Below, piece by piece: positions 14,001 to 25,949 of a stretch of DNA of 64,000 bases. The translations under genes were made by a program, and so were the position numbers. The notes under the pieces are model-generated. The model was not told where the DNA came from. It ran no database searches and saw only the letters and a list, made by a program, of their open reading frames with translations. Positions within the stretch are counted from its first letter, which is position 1; every line of letters begins with the position of its first letter. The stretch comes from Argentina anserina (Eukaryota > Streptophyta > Magnoliopsida > Rosales > Rosaceae): positions 25,110,001-25,174,000 of the forward strand of contig NC_065876.1 of NCBI RefSeq assembly GCF_933775445.1. Reading direction: 5' to 3'.

Positions 14001-17000
14001 TAATATCACAGCAACAATGACCTCTCGCCAGTTTCAAGTGATGCTAGATGTGTTGACAAATCTTCTCTTTGCACGACTTCCCAAGTGAGTGAATAATATA
14101 TATACATATCTCATTCATTTTATATTGCTTCTTATTCATATATATTATTTGGTTTCGTTTCACTGTGTTATGGTTTACTGCACATCATTTAACATAGTTA
14201 AGTACACAGAACCATAGGTCCATGTAAGGATCTCTCTCTGTCTCTCTCTCTCAATAAACGTAATGATATTTTATCAGCAAAAGAGGATAAAACATTTCAT
14301 ATCTCTGTTTCTTCCCTTGTTCCATAATCATTCGAATGATCAAATGACAAAGGACAAGTCCTACACTGTACTATCCCCTAATAATTCCTATTCCAATCAG
14401 TTGCAGCTACTTTCCCAAATTGAAAGGAGGAACAGAATCAGACCCAAAAAATAACAAAAAAATACATGTAAGAAAATATTGCATTATTGGAATACGCAAG
14501 TAGTTAGTTGGTAGTCTTAGAGTGCATTTTAAGTCTTCATATATCCATGGACCACAAACTAAGAAAGAACCTGCAGTATTGTAGATATGTTAAGACTCCC
14601 AAATCATTAATGGCCAAGAAAACCATAATCCTATGGAGCAAGTTTCAGTATTTGATTGTATGTAATCTGATTTACAAGTGAGAGTATTGGTATGAGAAAA
14701 TTCTAACACTTTCAAAATGCTGCCTTAAACTGAAAAAAATTAAGGCACAACACTTTACACCATGGTGACCATGCTAACATGGGTTAAGGTCTGCATTATT
14801 GATAAAGCAAAAAAGCATGCTTTTAATTAGCCCATACTGCAACTGTAGCGCCAGGCTGATGAAGCCTCGCCATGCTTTCTTCACTTCACAACTTCAATAG
14901 CTTGTTACTATAAGCGTGATCACCATACTTCAATATAAGGAACTATGGTCCTATCAATATACTGATAAATTGATTTATTTCTTAAAATCTTGATGCTTGG
15001 GGCACTTATTAATGTGTGGTAGAGAACTAGTGCTACTTATTAAAAATTTAAAAGTTGTGGACTGTGGACCTTGTATGCTTGGTTTTTTCATAACTACGGG
15101 TCTACGGCTGATTTTCGAAACTGGTTATAAATAGATTGAGGTATCTTTTTTAATTTATAAAATTCCCAAGTCAAATGCAGTCAGATAATCAAAGTGGTTG
15201 TGTATGGTTACTTGTGACATGATGTTGTCAGAATTAAATATGAGTTACATGAAAATGGCTGGAATTTAAAGCTGGTTCTGAAAGATCGAAATGGAAGCTC
15301 TTGGAAGCACATATAAGCTGGAATGAGCCAATCATCTTTGTTATCAGATGGTGGTGGTTAATGAGAGCAGGGTAACATCTGTGGGTGGATTTTTGGGTGG
15401 GGTTTCAACTCTTGAAATGCTTTTCTTAGAGACTGTTCAAGCTATCAAGATTTCCTAGCTTAACAGTTGAAAGACTCTTGGGCTGTGCTAGAATTAAGAT
15501 AGTTTAATTCCAAATGGGTGAAAGGAGATGGAAGTTGGAATCCTCTGAACTTTTCTCTTGCAAATTCTTTCATGACACTAGGCAGACCAATGTTTTCTCC
15601 AGCAATATTTCTTATCCAAAGAAAAAGTTCTCCCCAAGGGTCAGGGTGGAGGAGGATTTGGATAGCTCCTTAGGGAGGATTTATTTCGTAGCTTGAAATC
15701 TTTCCACTTTTTGGCAAGGGAAAAATGTAATGTGATCTGTGAAGTGGAAGTATGGATGGAAGGAAATGATAGGATGTTTGAATCTAAACTGGTGCAGTGT
15801 TGGAAGAATTTTTTTTTTGTGATTATCCCTCTTTAATAGTTAATACAATGTTTGAACCTAAACTGGGCTGTAGTGTGAGCTGTGAGGCGAGTTTATGGAT
15901 TACCCCTCTTCCCTTAAATGTTTTATATTGGAAGACAGTTTTAGTTTAGGGCTCTTTCCTCAATTGTTTTAGATTGGAAAATAGTTGTAGCTTAGGGTTC
16001 TCTGTCTAGGCTGGTTTGGTGGGAGTTGAACCTATTTGTCTGTTTCTCTAAATGTTTTCCCTAGCTTTGTTTTATGTGGATTCCTTTTCCACTTCATTTC
16101 TTATGCATTTCTATAAGTTGATAACTAAAAGCTGTTTCTAAATAATAAAGATTTTAAGAAGTCTGTAATTTTCGTTGTCATGGGTTTTTTCAAATTGACT
16201 TGAACTGTGCATGTGATCCAGGCCTCGAAAAAGTAGTCTATCACTGCCTGCTGAAGATGATGAAGATGTGGAAGAGGAGTCAGACGAGGTGGTTCCTGAT
16301 GGTGTTGAAGAGGTGGAGCTTGCAAAAGTGGAACTAGAGAAAAAAGAACGGGAGCAGAGATTGATTCTTGGGGACATAAGAAAGTTGGCCCTTCAGTGTG
16401 ATACCACTGGGGACCTATATCCAGAAAAGGAAGGGGACATGTGGATGATAAGTTGTACAAGATCTACTCTGGTGAGAATCAAACTTTGTAAAGAAACTGT
16501 TGGAACTTGGTTATAATCAGTGACCGACAATGATTTTCTGGTGTTTTTCAATATTGTTTTTCCTTTTTGTGCTTGTTTCTTTGTTGTTTTTTGGAAAACA
16601 TTTAAATTTGAAAATTGAAACGTCTCAAAAGCCTGGTAGACATTTTGTGTTGTTTGTGTTCCTCCAGTTTTAATATCATTTATTGGTGGTAAGCTTCATG
16701 ATGATAGCATTTTTTGTTTTTGTAGCCATTTGAGGTGTAGCTGCATTACTTTGGAAATTGATTTATTTGGAAGTTAGTGGATACTCTTATTTTCATAATA
16801 ACATGTGGTTTATGATTTCCCCAATAATGAAATGTTACTATAGATATATATTTTTTAAAGAAAGAATTCAGCATGTATTGTGAAGTAAGATTAATGTGAT
16901 TGGCTATAAATCTTATATTTTCTTACCACCGTTGGAGGGATTCTTCCCATCCTATGTGAGCAAGCCTTGCACTTTTGTTTTTCCTTTGAATGTATAAGAT

Positions 17001-20000
17001 TGATGGTAGCCATTTTGTTTCCTTCTGTCCTTTTTTTTTTTTTTTGTGGAAGCATGTTTCCTTCCGTCTTAGTTAGTGTTCTGATGTTCAATTAACCACA
17101 ACTGTATGAACCACTTGTCTGCTGTTCTCACAACATACTGTAAGGGTAGCCATTTTGTATGCTTTCCGTAGCTCTTTTTCAGTACTCGTATCATATTAAT
17201 TATGAAATCTTCATTTCTCCAGGTGCAAGGACTAAAGAGAGAGCTGATTAATTCCAAAAAATCTAGGAAAGCTGCATATGCATCACTAAGAATGGCTCTA
17301 CATAAGGCTGCTCAGCTGCGGCTAATGGAAAAGGAGAAGAACAAAAGTCCATCTTATGCTATGCGCATTTCTTTGCAAATTAACAAAGTGGTTTGGAGCA
17401 TGCTTGTTGATGGTAAATCTTTTGCCGAGGCTGAGATCAATGACATGGTGAGCACCAAGCATCTTTTAAAAAATGAAAATTTTTTCTTTAATGTTTTTTT
17501 TGTTTATGTGGAGGCCAATAAGGCACAGAGAGAATGAAAAAAAATGGTTCCGTACTTTTGTCTTGCTGAAAGATTGGATGGTGACTGCTTTATTCTGAAC
17601 CTGGAATTCAAAATCTTCGTACAATATAAGTCGTGACTTAAGATTTTTTTTCCCCTAGAAAAAAAGGTTATTGAATAATGCAAGTGTGAAAGGATACACA
17701 GAAAATGTGAGAATTGTTCTTTCTTTCTATCTCTATCTCTTTCATTTATTGAGTATTTCTGCAAAATGGTGAAAAATAAATTGTTAGCTTTTACTTCATT
17801 TTCTCTTCCTGCCGCTTGATGATTTTGTTCAAGACTTTGCAATGCATGAGAAGTGTTGTACTTCTATTTAAAGTGTCCAGAATCATTTTTCTAAAAATAA
17901 AACTGATATGCCTCTCCTGTTTTCTCTTCATAGATTTATGACTTCGACCGTGATTACAAGGATGTCGGTGTTGCTCAGTTTACAACAAAAAATTTTGTTG
18001 TTAGAAACTGTCTCCCAAATGCCAAATCAGATATGCTTCTATCGGCATGGAATCCTCCACCTGAATGGGGAAAGTATGTGCATTTCCTTTTTGTTTCATT
18101 GTTATTTTATAGTGAGTAGCCATGCTTCAATAATCATTATGCATTTCTTTTCTCATTCTTTTTTGTTTCATTGTACGTTTAGCTTATAACACTCTACACA
18201 TGTGATATCTACAAACTATACTTAATGTTATTGTAGCTGAAACTCTGATCATATCATGCACAAATCTTAAGTAACAATCCTGTATTTTGTTTTCTAACAT
18301 TATGATCAATCACATCACTTGCTCTCATTTTCTTCAATTAGAAAAAGCAATAGCAATGGCCTCCTCACTTTTCGGATTTATATTCTAGTCAGAAATTGCT
18401 CAGAATTATGTTCCTAATTAGATTGTATCCATTACAGGCAGGAGTTGTAGGGGGAAGTGAATTTGCATTCATTAAATTGTCACTTGTCTTAAACTAGTTT
18501 CCTCATTCAAATAGTTCGGGCTTACAAAACGTAGTCTTTGCCATTGGGAAATTACATGTTTACATCCTAATGGGTATGAGATCATGTATTTCTCACATGT
18601 TGACTTGTCACATTGTGAACTATGGTCTATGTTTTTGGCTGCAGAAAATCTATGCTTCGTGTGGATGCAAAGCAGGGAGCTCCAAAGGATGGAAGTTCTC
18701 CTCTGGAACTGTTTGAGGTAATGAACATCCCCCCCCCCTCCCCCAAAAAAAAAAGGATTAGCATTACCCTCCCTAGACACTGTTAATAATTTTTGTTGTA
18801 CTTCCTCTATTCGTCAGCATCAAATGTCCCAGAAGGCAGCCATCAAAACACCTATACTTGACTCTAAACCCTTCCTTCTCCCACCGATTTTTTGTAATAA
18901 TGACTGGGTTCCCTACCAGTACTATTTCTTTTGGAAAACCTAGCTTGTAACAGGTTACCTTGCATGTACCGAATCTGATGTGCGGTTCATATATGAGAAC
19001 ATGCTATGTGATATGTGGAAGGGAATATAATTACTAGTCTAAACCAATACTTTGTTTGAAAATAAAGCGCTACATGATCTTAGTAATAATAGAACTTTCT
19101 GATCCTTGCATGAATAAATCTAATTTACGCTGCAGGTAGAGATTTATCCGCTCAAGATTCATTTAACAGAAACAATGTACAGAATGATGTGGGGATATTT
19201 ATTTCCAGAAGAAGAACAGGATTCACAAAGGCGGCAGGTGAGTTGTATATATACTGATTTGAACTTTGTAACTGCTTTGAGAAAGTTGAGCTGTCAGGAA
19301 CTTGTCACCAATGCTAAGATCAATCAGTTGTTCTCATTGTGGCATGCAGGAAGTTTGGAAGATTTCAACAACTACTGGGGCAAAACGTGGAAAAAAAGGC
19401 TCTTTAGTCCCTGACATGTCTGCAATTACCAGTCAAACAATGAAGGAGTCTGAGGGTTTATCAAAATCCAGTGCTTTGGCCGCTGGTACCAGTCAATCCA
19501 CTGTTCCTGCAGACTCCGTACAAGTGAGTGATCTTGATTTCTTCTTTTATATGGTTCTTGGGGTACTTAAAAGAAATATTATCACTGAACACTCGTGTAA
19601 GTTTTATGTGCTGGGACATAACTGGTACCTTTTCTGGATATGTTTTTTTTCATTTAGTTAGTGAAGGTTATATTTGTATTGCACGGGTACACTAGATGCA
19701 ATCTAAATCATATGCTCGCAAATAAACTGCACTTTTCTTGATATTTTCTTTTAAATTATTTCTATCTGCAGGTTGCAAGTGGTGCAAACCCCGAGTTAAG
19801 AAGAACATCATCCTTTGACAGATCATGGGAAGAGACCGTTGCAGAATCAGTTGCTACTGAACTTGTCTTACAAAGCATTAGTGGGCCTCTTGGGTCCATT
19901 GAACAAGATGAGTCGTCTAAGAATAAATTGAAAGATCCAAAAGCTATCAAATCTGGCAGGTCGTCCCATGAGGAAAAGAAGGTACAAAAGTCGCAAGAAG

Positions 20001-21214
20001 AAAAAAAATCGACCAGGCCTCGAAAGATGATGGAGTTTCACAATATCAAGATAAGCCAGGTTGGTTCAGTTTCATGATTTGTTATTTAACATTTTAATAT
20101 TTGTAGTCAAACACTAATATTGTTTTCCTTACAGGTCGAGCTATGTGTGACCTATGAAGGGTCAAGATTTGTTGTAAATGATCTCAAGTTGCTCATGGAT
20201 ACATTTCACCGTGTTGAGTTTACTGGTACATGGCGGAGACTCTTTTCACGTGTTAAGAAGCACATCATTTGGGGAGTCCTGAAGTCTGTAACAGGAATGC
20301 AGGTCTTGCTATTATATACTTCATGATAGTATTCTCTACTATTAATGCAAATTAATTATCTCCCCCTCTGTCTTAACTTCATAATTTAGTTTCTCCTTTT
20401 GAAATATATCCACCTATACATCTTCATTTTTGCAGATTTAGTGAGGCATTGATTCAGAATTTTTTTTTTGTGCTTAATTTTCTGGGGCATTTGCCATTTA
20501 ATTGAGGGACTTCTCTTCACCAATTTTCAGGGTAAGAAGTTTAAAGACAAGTCTAACAGTCACAGAGAACCCAGTGGATCTGGGGTTCCCGATAGTGAGC
20601 TTAATTTTAGCGACAATGAAGGCCAGCTGGGACAATCCGATCAGCATCCGATAACGTTTCTTAAGCGTCCCACTGATGGAGCAGGTGATGGATTTGTGAC
20701 ATCCATCAGAGGCCTTTTCAATACTCAGCGCCGTAAGGCCAAGGCATTCGTGCTGCGGACCATGAGGGGTGAAGCTGAGAATGATTTCCAAGGAGATTGG
20801 AGTGAAAGTGATGCAGAGTTTTCTCCCTTTGCTAGGCAGCTCACTATAACAAAAGCAAAGAGGCTTATCAGGCGGCACACGAAGAAATTCCGTGCAAGAA
20901 AAGGTTTTCGACTTGATTTTTTTTTTTTTGAAGTTTTTATTGTTAGTCTTGTTTATGATTGGTCACCTGTTACCATACTCTCTTCACTGTGTTTATATTT
21001 TCTTTTAAGAAACTTGTGCACTAGCTTAAAACATTGTGATTGAACCATTCTTTTGTCTGTGTTAGGTTCGTCCTCGCAACAGAGAGAATCGCTTCCAGCA
21101 TCACCAAGGGAGACCACTCCTGTAGAAAGTGATTCGTCTGGCGGATCCTCACCCTTTGAGGATTTCGAAGGATTTAATGAGGGCAACATGTTGGTTTCCA
21201 AAGAGGCTCCGTGA
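1275..21214 (+). CDS. SAB: SABRE, bridge-like lipid transfer protein family (BLTP2/Hobbit/KIAA0100/Fmp27 type)
   Basis: Complete 23-exon gene. Exons: 1275-1345, 2008-2119, 3021-3305, 3796-4061, 4339-4558, 6243-6413, 6513-6590, 7007-7261, 7805-9913, 10406-12308, 12683-12783, 13376-13732, 13966-14084, 16222-16471, 17223-17447, 17934-18073, 18645-18717, 19136-19237, 19350-19523, 19772-20059, 20135-20302, 20531-20903, 21066-21214. All introns are GT-AG, phases join without a stop, and the sum is 7989 nt (2662 aa), close to the roughly 2600 aa of Arabidopsis SABRE. The N-terminus (MAASPVKFLFGFLILC) is a hydrophobic membrane anchor followed by LSRVLGASVEFRVAGW, a SABRE hallmark. The C-terminal third carries the family stretches MEFSVMLEHVQAHVAP and AWNPPPEWGKKSMLR; the tail is Ser/Glu rich. 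The family forms long hydrophobic grooves that move lipids at ER-plasma membrane contacts; plant SABRE affects cell expansion, root patterning and division-plane orientation. The start has G at -3 and +4. Exon boundaries are by eye. Confidence 0.93.
2795..2819. repeat. (AT)n microsatellite in SABRE intron 2
   Basis: About twelve AT dinucleotides in the 901-bp intron 2120-3020. It is likely to be length-polymorphic. Nothing else of note is seen in this intron. Confidence 0.9.
4559..6242 (+). other. SABRE intron 5 (1.7 kb)
   Basis: Second longest SABRE intron. It is T-rich, as plant introns are, and no coding ORF, terminal repeat or RNA gene is recognisable in it. Confidence 0.8.
12351..12568. 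mobile_element. Fold-back MITE-like element in SABRE intron 10
   Basis: The intron 12309-12682 contains an imperfect inverted repeat. The left arm (about 12371-12437, with ATGTTCACCTGGTCACTAG and CATGCTCAACTACCCTTGG) is matched on the opposite strand by the right arm (about 12477-12546). Outer parts share TATGTTGACC. The centre is about 40 bp. The arms are diverged and no target duplication was found, so the exact ends and superfamily are uncertain. It is spliced out with the intron. Confidence 0.55.
14085..16221 (+). other. SABRE intron 13 (2.1 kb, longest)
   Basis: Longest intron of the gene. It holds a short (TC)n tract at about 14230-14252 and two related phrases, TTTGAATCTAAACTGG near 15778 and TTTGAACCTAAACTGG near 15852, suggesting a small internal duplication. 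No conserved coding content is recognised; the short ORFs here look random. Confidence 0.7.
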
Positions 21215-23427
21215 ATGCAGGGGTGAAACTACTGGGCATGTTTGCATTTTCAGTTGAGTTGGGAGATGAGAAAATATATTCTGTAAACTCCCGTAACCAC
21301 TGAAGATGGAGAAATTTATGTTGGATGCTGATATTTATCTTCCAAAAAGCATTTGGAAGATGAATAACCCTGATGACTACCACATGAAGAGCATCCATGG
21401 TGCAGCAGAAGAGCAGAAGATGATGACGATCATGACATTGTGCAATGGTGGGATGCTGACTGAAGCCGCTCCACTTGAAAGTTTGAAGTCTTCTAACAGA
21501 GGAGGAAGTAATTTGCTTTTTCCTCACCCGGCTCTGTATAGTTTTGTAGTTTTCGGGTGAAAAGTACAGAAGCCCCTAAAATATACACTAGGGTAGGTGA
21601 TTTTCCATATATTTGTACATAATTTTACCGGGAAATACAATATGGAGTTGAATCAGTCGATTAACAAATGGCCAATTGGATATTTGGCACATCACGAGCA
21701 CTAAATAGGCCTCTTCTTGAAAACCACATTGTACATCTTACATCCCTTTAAATTAAAATTTGATCATTTGTAGAGTTGCGTTATGTGTTTAAACGGCCAT
21801 TTGCTCTGTTATCCTTTACCCCTTCCCATTTTTTTGGACTGCCCTCTACTGTATTTCTAAACTTTCGTGGTTCCTTTTTCTTGTGGTTACAGGGAGGTGA
21901 TTTGAGGCCATACAATAGAAGGAAAATAATGGTATAGTTGCATATTTGCTACCCTGGCTTGGCTTCATCACCGCCATCATTATCAGTACTCAATTCTCTG
22001 TAAATAAATTGGAAGCTGTTGTCATTTGTTTGCAGCCTTTCTAGGGTTTTTCCTTTTTTTCTTTCTCGGAGAGCATAGTACGTACAGTAACGTCATCCTC
22101 CTTCATTTTATATTCATTGACCATCCATGCTCCATTCTGAAGACAGTCGCATCCACATTCGTATCAAGAATGCTAACCCCAACCACCCCAAAACGTATCA
22201 GGAATTCCTATAGAAAAGCTTACCAGCCGTATTTGATTTATTTTGGACTCGCAAACGAATACAAACCCTCTGTGTTGCTTCATCTACCATTCACCATTGT
22301 AGAAATAGATATCGAATCGAAGAATCCAGGTTGCTCTTGGAAGATAGTAACCTACCAATTACTCGTCAAATAAACCAAGAGCAACCCTATTTTGATGATA
22401 CCAAGTTACTAAAATACCAATTACTAGTCCCAGAGAATTGATACGGAAAACTCTTGAACAGGAAGTCGAAAATTTTGACTCAGAATTTGGAATTAGTGTA
22501 GGAATGAAGAATTGAAACCCGAAATAGAGGAATGAACAAACTTCAAAATTGTCCATCGTCAGCATAAGCATTATTAATTTGAGCCCTCTCAACTTCCTCC
22601 TTCATGCTTCTCAATCTGTCTACAATCATGTATATACTACCATCGCAAAATTTCATTGACCTCATAAACCCTGATAGTGCTCCTAGTCTAGCCTCCTAGC
22701 TAGATGGTAACTCGCAAGTCGCTAGTAATAAGAGTGAGGAGGTCAATTTGACGTCATCTTTCCAATTTGACGTCACCATTTCTTGTTCCTCAATTGTAGA
22801 CACCATGATGCGGTTTTACTCCAGATGAACTTGTTAGGACTATAATCTTTATCATTCAGACTACTTATCTGGACTCCACTCCAGTTCCTCAAAGTAATCC
22901 ATATGATCACAAGAGACACACTCGGATAACTGAACTTTGGTTAATAAAATGCGCTTGTTTCTCCATTTTCAGATACCCCAGCAAATATAAATAAATTAGT
23001 AGACAAGTGCGTATTGGAATCCACATAACTGAAACAATCAATGTCAGAATAAAACCACAGCGTCCAGTGCATTGCAAAGCCATTGACAACAAGAAACGGT
23101 AGAAAAGGCATTCCGGAATCATTTTACACCAGGGCACTCTCTAAATAAAGATTCTGTACCTCACGGGCAATAATCTCGAGTAATAAAATCTGCAGATCTG
23201 CTTTAACAACAATCATAACTAAGAGGAACAGCCATTACTGGATCAATATTGAGGCAGCCTTGTTATAGGTTAACATCCAACCATCTACCCAAAGACCACA
23301 TACCATAGCATTAGTATCAACTGCAACATCAAATGCAACATGTGTAAGGAGTGAAACCAGAGGCAGCCACACATCAAAACTCACTAGTGAATCACTTTCC
23401 AACCCATAAAAAGTTACTATAGAGTAT
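21215..23427. other. SABRE 3'UTR and intergenic stretch, no gene recognised
   Basis: The SABRE 3'UTR follows the TGA at 21212-21214 and probably ends between 21560 and 22020, where AATAAA-like sequences occur (for example AAATAAATTGG near 22003). From about 22100 to 23427 I see no family resemblance on either strand. A minus-strand ORF of 76 codons at 22907-23137 is hydrophobic but has no recognisable match. Confidence 0.6.
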
Positions 23428-23609
23428 TTATGCATTGGGGAGCTTGACAGTTAGAACATATATATCAACAACACTTTCTATGAAGAAATCGTAGCCGTCA
23501 GGTGCAGATGCAAGTTTAGAATGGATTTTGTAAGGTTTGATCAGGTGATGCTCTATCTGGTTGTGCCCTATACCAACAAACATTTCCGTGCAACATATGA
23601 TCACTCTGC
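23428..23609 (-). CDS. Candidate terminal exon of an unidentified minus-strand gene
   Basis: On the minus strand a T-rich tract and TTCAG acceptor (AG at 23611-23610) precede an open frame that ends in TAA at 23430-23428. It reads about 60 residues, ending in YDFFIESVVDIYVLTVKLPNA minus the first residue, with balanced amino-acid composition that looks like real coding sequence. I do not recognise the family. It could be the last exon of the unit whose leader is at 27660-27760, or a remnant. No full gene model connects them. Confidence 0.25.
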
Positions 23610-23879
23610 CTGAACACAAAAACTTTTTAACTTTGATATGAATTCATCAGATGATCAACTAGTGGAGTCCAGTCAGTCCACTATCCATCTGCTTCATTGC
23701 TTCAATGTGACCAAAAGATACCAAGGGGCAGTAACTTTAATTATTTATCACATGAAAACGTGAACAAGAGTACAGGAATAGGGAGAAGATGAAAAATCTC
23801 AGACCATCGAAGATCGAACCTTCTCTCTAAAATATAAGTTTTTGCAGTTTCAAACTTAGGGAATCTTATTAGCGGGGAC

Positions 23880-24250
23880 ATACAAGGTCATAATCTCTCA
23901 GAGATATCCCCAACACTTTTGCCTCAATAAGTTCTTTGTTGGAACCTCAAGTTGGTCAAAATCACTTGGGTTTGTCATTCCAACTTTCCAAGGATGGTAA
24001 CAACTTTGAAGATTGATCAGAATTTTCAAAGGCAACAATTTTGAAAGAGCAATCCTGAGTTCCTGACTAGTCTATCCGAGCACTCTACAAATAATTTCTC
24101 AGAGGCAACCTTTTAAAGGAGCAAACCCCACTAGTATTTTCAAGCTCAATGCTCTAAATCTCTAATGACAATTTCTCATGTCAGATACCCTTATTTTTAT
24201 GGGAACTATTGTCAGCTCCGTCTCGGGTCAGTGTCAACATATCCGGAAAT
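23880..24250. repeat. Single-copy relative of the 26 kb tandem array
   Basis: This segment shares ordered phrases with 25930-27265: TTCTTTGTTGGAACCTCA, then CATTCCAACT, GAAGATTGAT, TCTCAGAGGCAACC, and finally the closing TAATGACAATTTC plus CATGTCAGA. Where the 26 kb copy has about ten or more repeat units between opening and closing phrases, this one has roughly three. The two are therefore an old local duplication, expanded on one side only. Confidence 0.65.
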
Positions 24251-24931
24251 AGCAGGTATACCATGAAAAATGGCCTCTCAACCTCATCAAAAGAGGGAGC
24301 ACCAATCTTTCAATTGTAATATCATGCATGTCTAATTACAGTATTCATCATCAGAAAGAAGCCTGATCAGCAAGACATCACTTACTGAAGTGGGGTGAGG
24401 CCACTTACCTTATGAGCAACCAGCCTATCACCCTGTTTGCTATTATACAATCCTCACCCTCATATATGCATATTCATGTGCAATTTCTGAAATCACAAGA
24501 TACTGCATTATCATATATATACACTATGTAGCATCAAACTACCAAGGCATGTGATAGCTTTGAAATTTGATAGATTTCATGCAGACGTGCAGTACACATA
24601 CATTACGGTGATGTATCACCTTTGTTGGGATGCTTCCGGAAGAGACAAAACCAAATCTACAATATTGCATTTGGAAGTGGCTTGGACAGTAACAGTGCTA
24701 ACTTGGACATATTGCACTACTACATAAAAACGAACCAAAAGGACCCAGATCTACGTCTACACCTACTTTTTAATCCCGAAAAGAAAATTGGACTGGAAAG
24801 GGAAACATACTTCATAAGCAACTGAAAACTATATAGCCAAGATGATAAGCAGTGATAATAATTCTAACAAACAGAGAGCCAACAGAGACCCTAGCAATAT
24901 CATAAGTTCCTGTTCTAAGAGCAAAACTTAC

Positions 24932-25027
24932 CTTGAACCATACATGTAAGCAAGACAAGAACATTATGAAGACCAGACAAGATAGCGCAGACATAATCCC
25001 AAATATATTTGAACCGATTGTGACACC
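24932..25027 (-). CDS. Candidate internal exon, unidentified minus-strand gene
   Basis: On the minus strand an acceptor-like AAATAG is followed by 96 nt open in one frame and a strong donor TTCAAG|GTAAGT (exon end 24932). The peptide begins GVTIGSNIFGIMSALS and is strongly hydrophobic, like a membrane segment. No family is recognised. It is listed because the donor is near-consensus and the frame is open from splice site to splice site; another donor (CATAAG|GTAAGT, near 24412) lies downstream on the same strand. Confidence 0.2.
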
Positions 25028-25949
25028 CTATTTCAGGGTCAAGAGTGAAAATACAGCACAGTGCATTCAAACATATTTTTGTCATTGTATTTTTTCATTT
25101 ACCTCAAAACGGGTCTCATGAAAGAAAAACATGTGGAGAAAGGCAACTTTATTTTTCAAGAAAAATAATCAAACTATTTCATACTATTTCACCAATGAAC
25201 AATTGATAGAACGAACTCAAAAGTCATAACTATTCAAAAAACTGAGGTGATTCAATCTATATGTATATATATATATATATTATATCTCAATAAACTGATG
25301 AGAATACCCACATTCTGGTAGGTTACCCCTTAATAAGGACAAGATAATGCTAATATCATCGCATGATATCAACTTGATAAATTAACTCTGAAGGAAACAG
25401 AATTATTTCTTGAAAACCAAAATTTTGAGATAACAATTGCCCACCATAAATAAGTAAATCTCATAAAACTGTCAGAAAATAACAATTCAACTTTAAAAGA
25501 AGACAGTATCTGATAAAGCCAATATAGCACATGGTGCAAGTAGCAAATGCAGTGGAATCACATATTAGGGACAATTTAGCCAGAAGCAGGTCTACTTTCT
25601 TTGAAAGGCTCTAATGGATAACAATCATCCAGTGCACATAATAGCAAGAAACTGACATGTAAACATTCCTTGTCATTAAGAAACTAAAAGTACCAGCACC
25701 AGCAGCTATACGTATGGCGAAAACTTTGAACAAGACCTCACAATCATATCATGTATTTGACATTAGCTTGTGAAATAGGATGAAGTATGTGTGGCATTAT
25801 TAAAACTTAGATAAGGTCAGGTAGCAGCTAACAACCACAATACATAACAAACCCGAGAAACATCTTTATATTTTATTGAACATAAACCGACAAGGCAACA
25901 AACTCCATAGTATGGACTGGTCTGAATAGTTTAAATACCCAATAGTATG

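Noticed and set aside
18724..18760. C-run followed by A-run in a SABRE intron
   Set aside because: Simple homopolymers in an intron; no functional sign and possible sequencing noise.
22907..23137. 76-codon hydrophobic minus-strand ORF
   Set aside because: No recognised family, no convincing splice context and no start ATG context; not listed as a gene.
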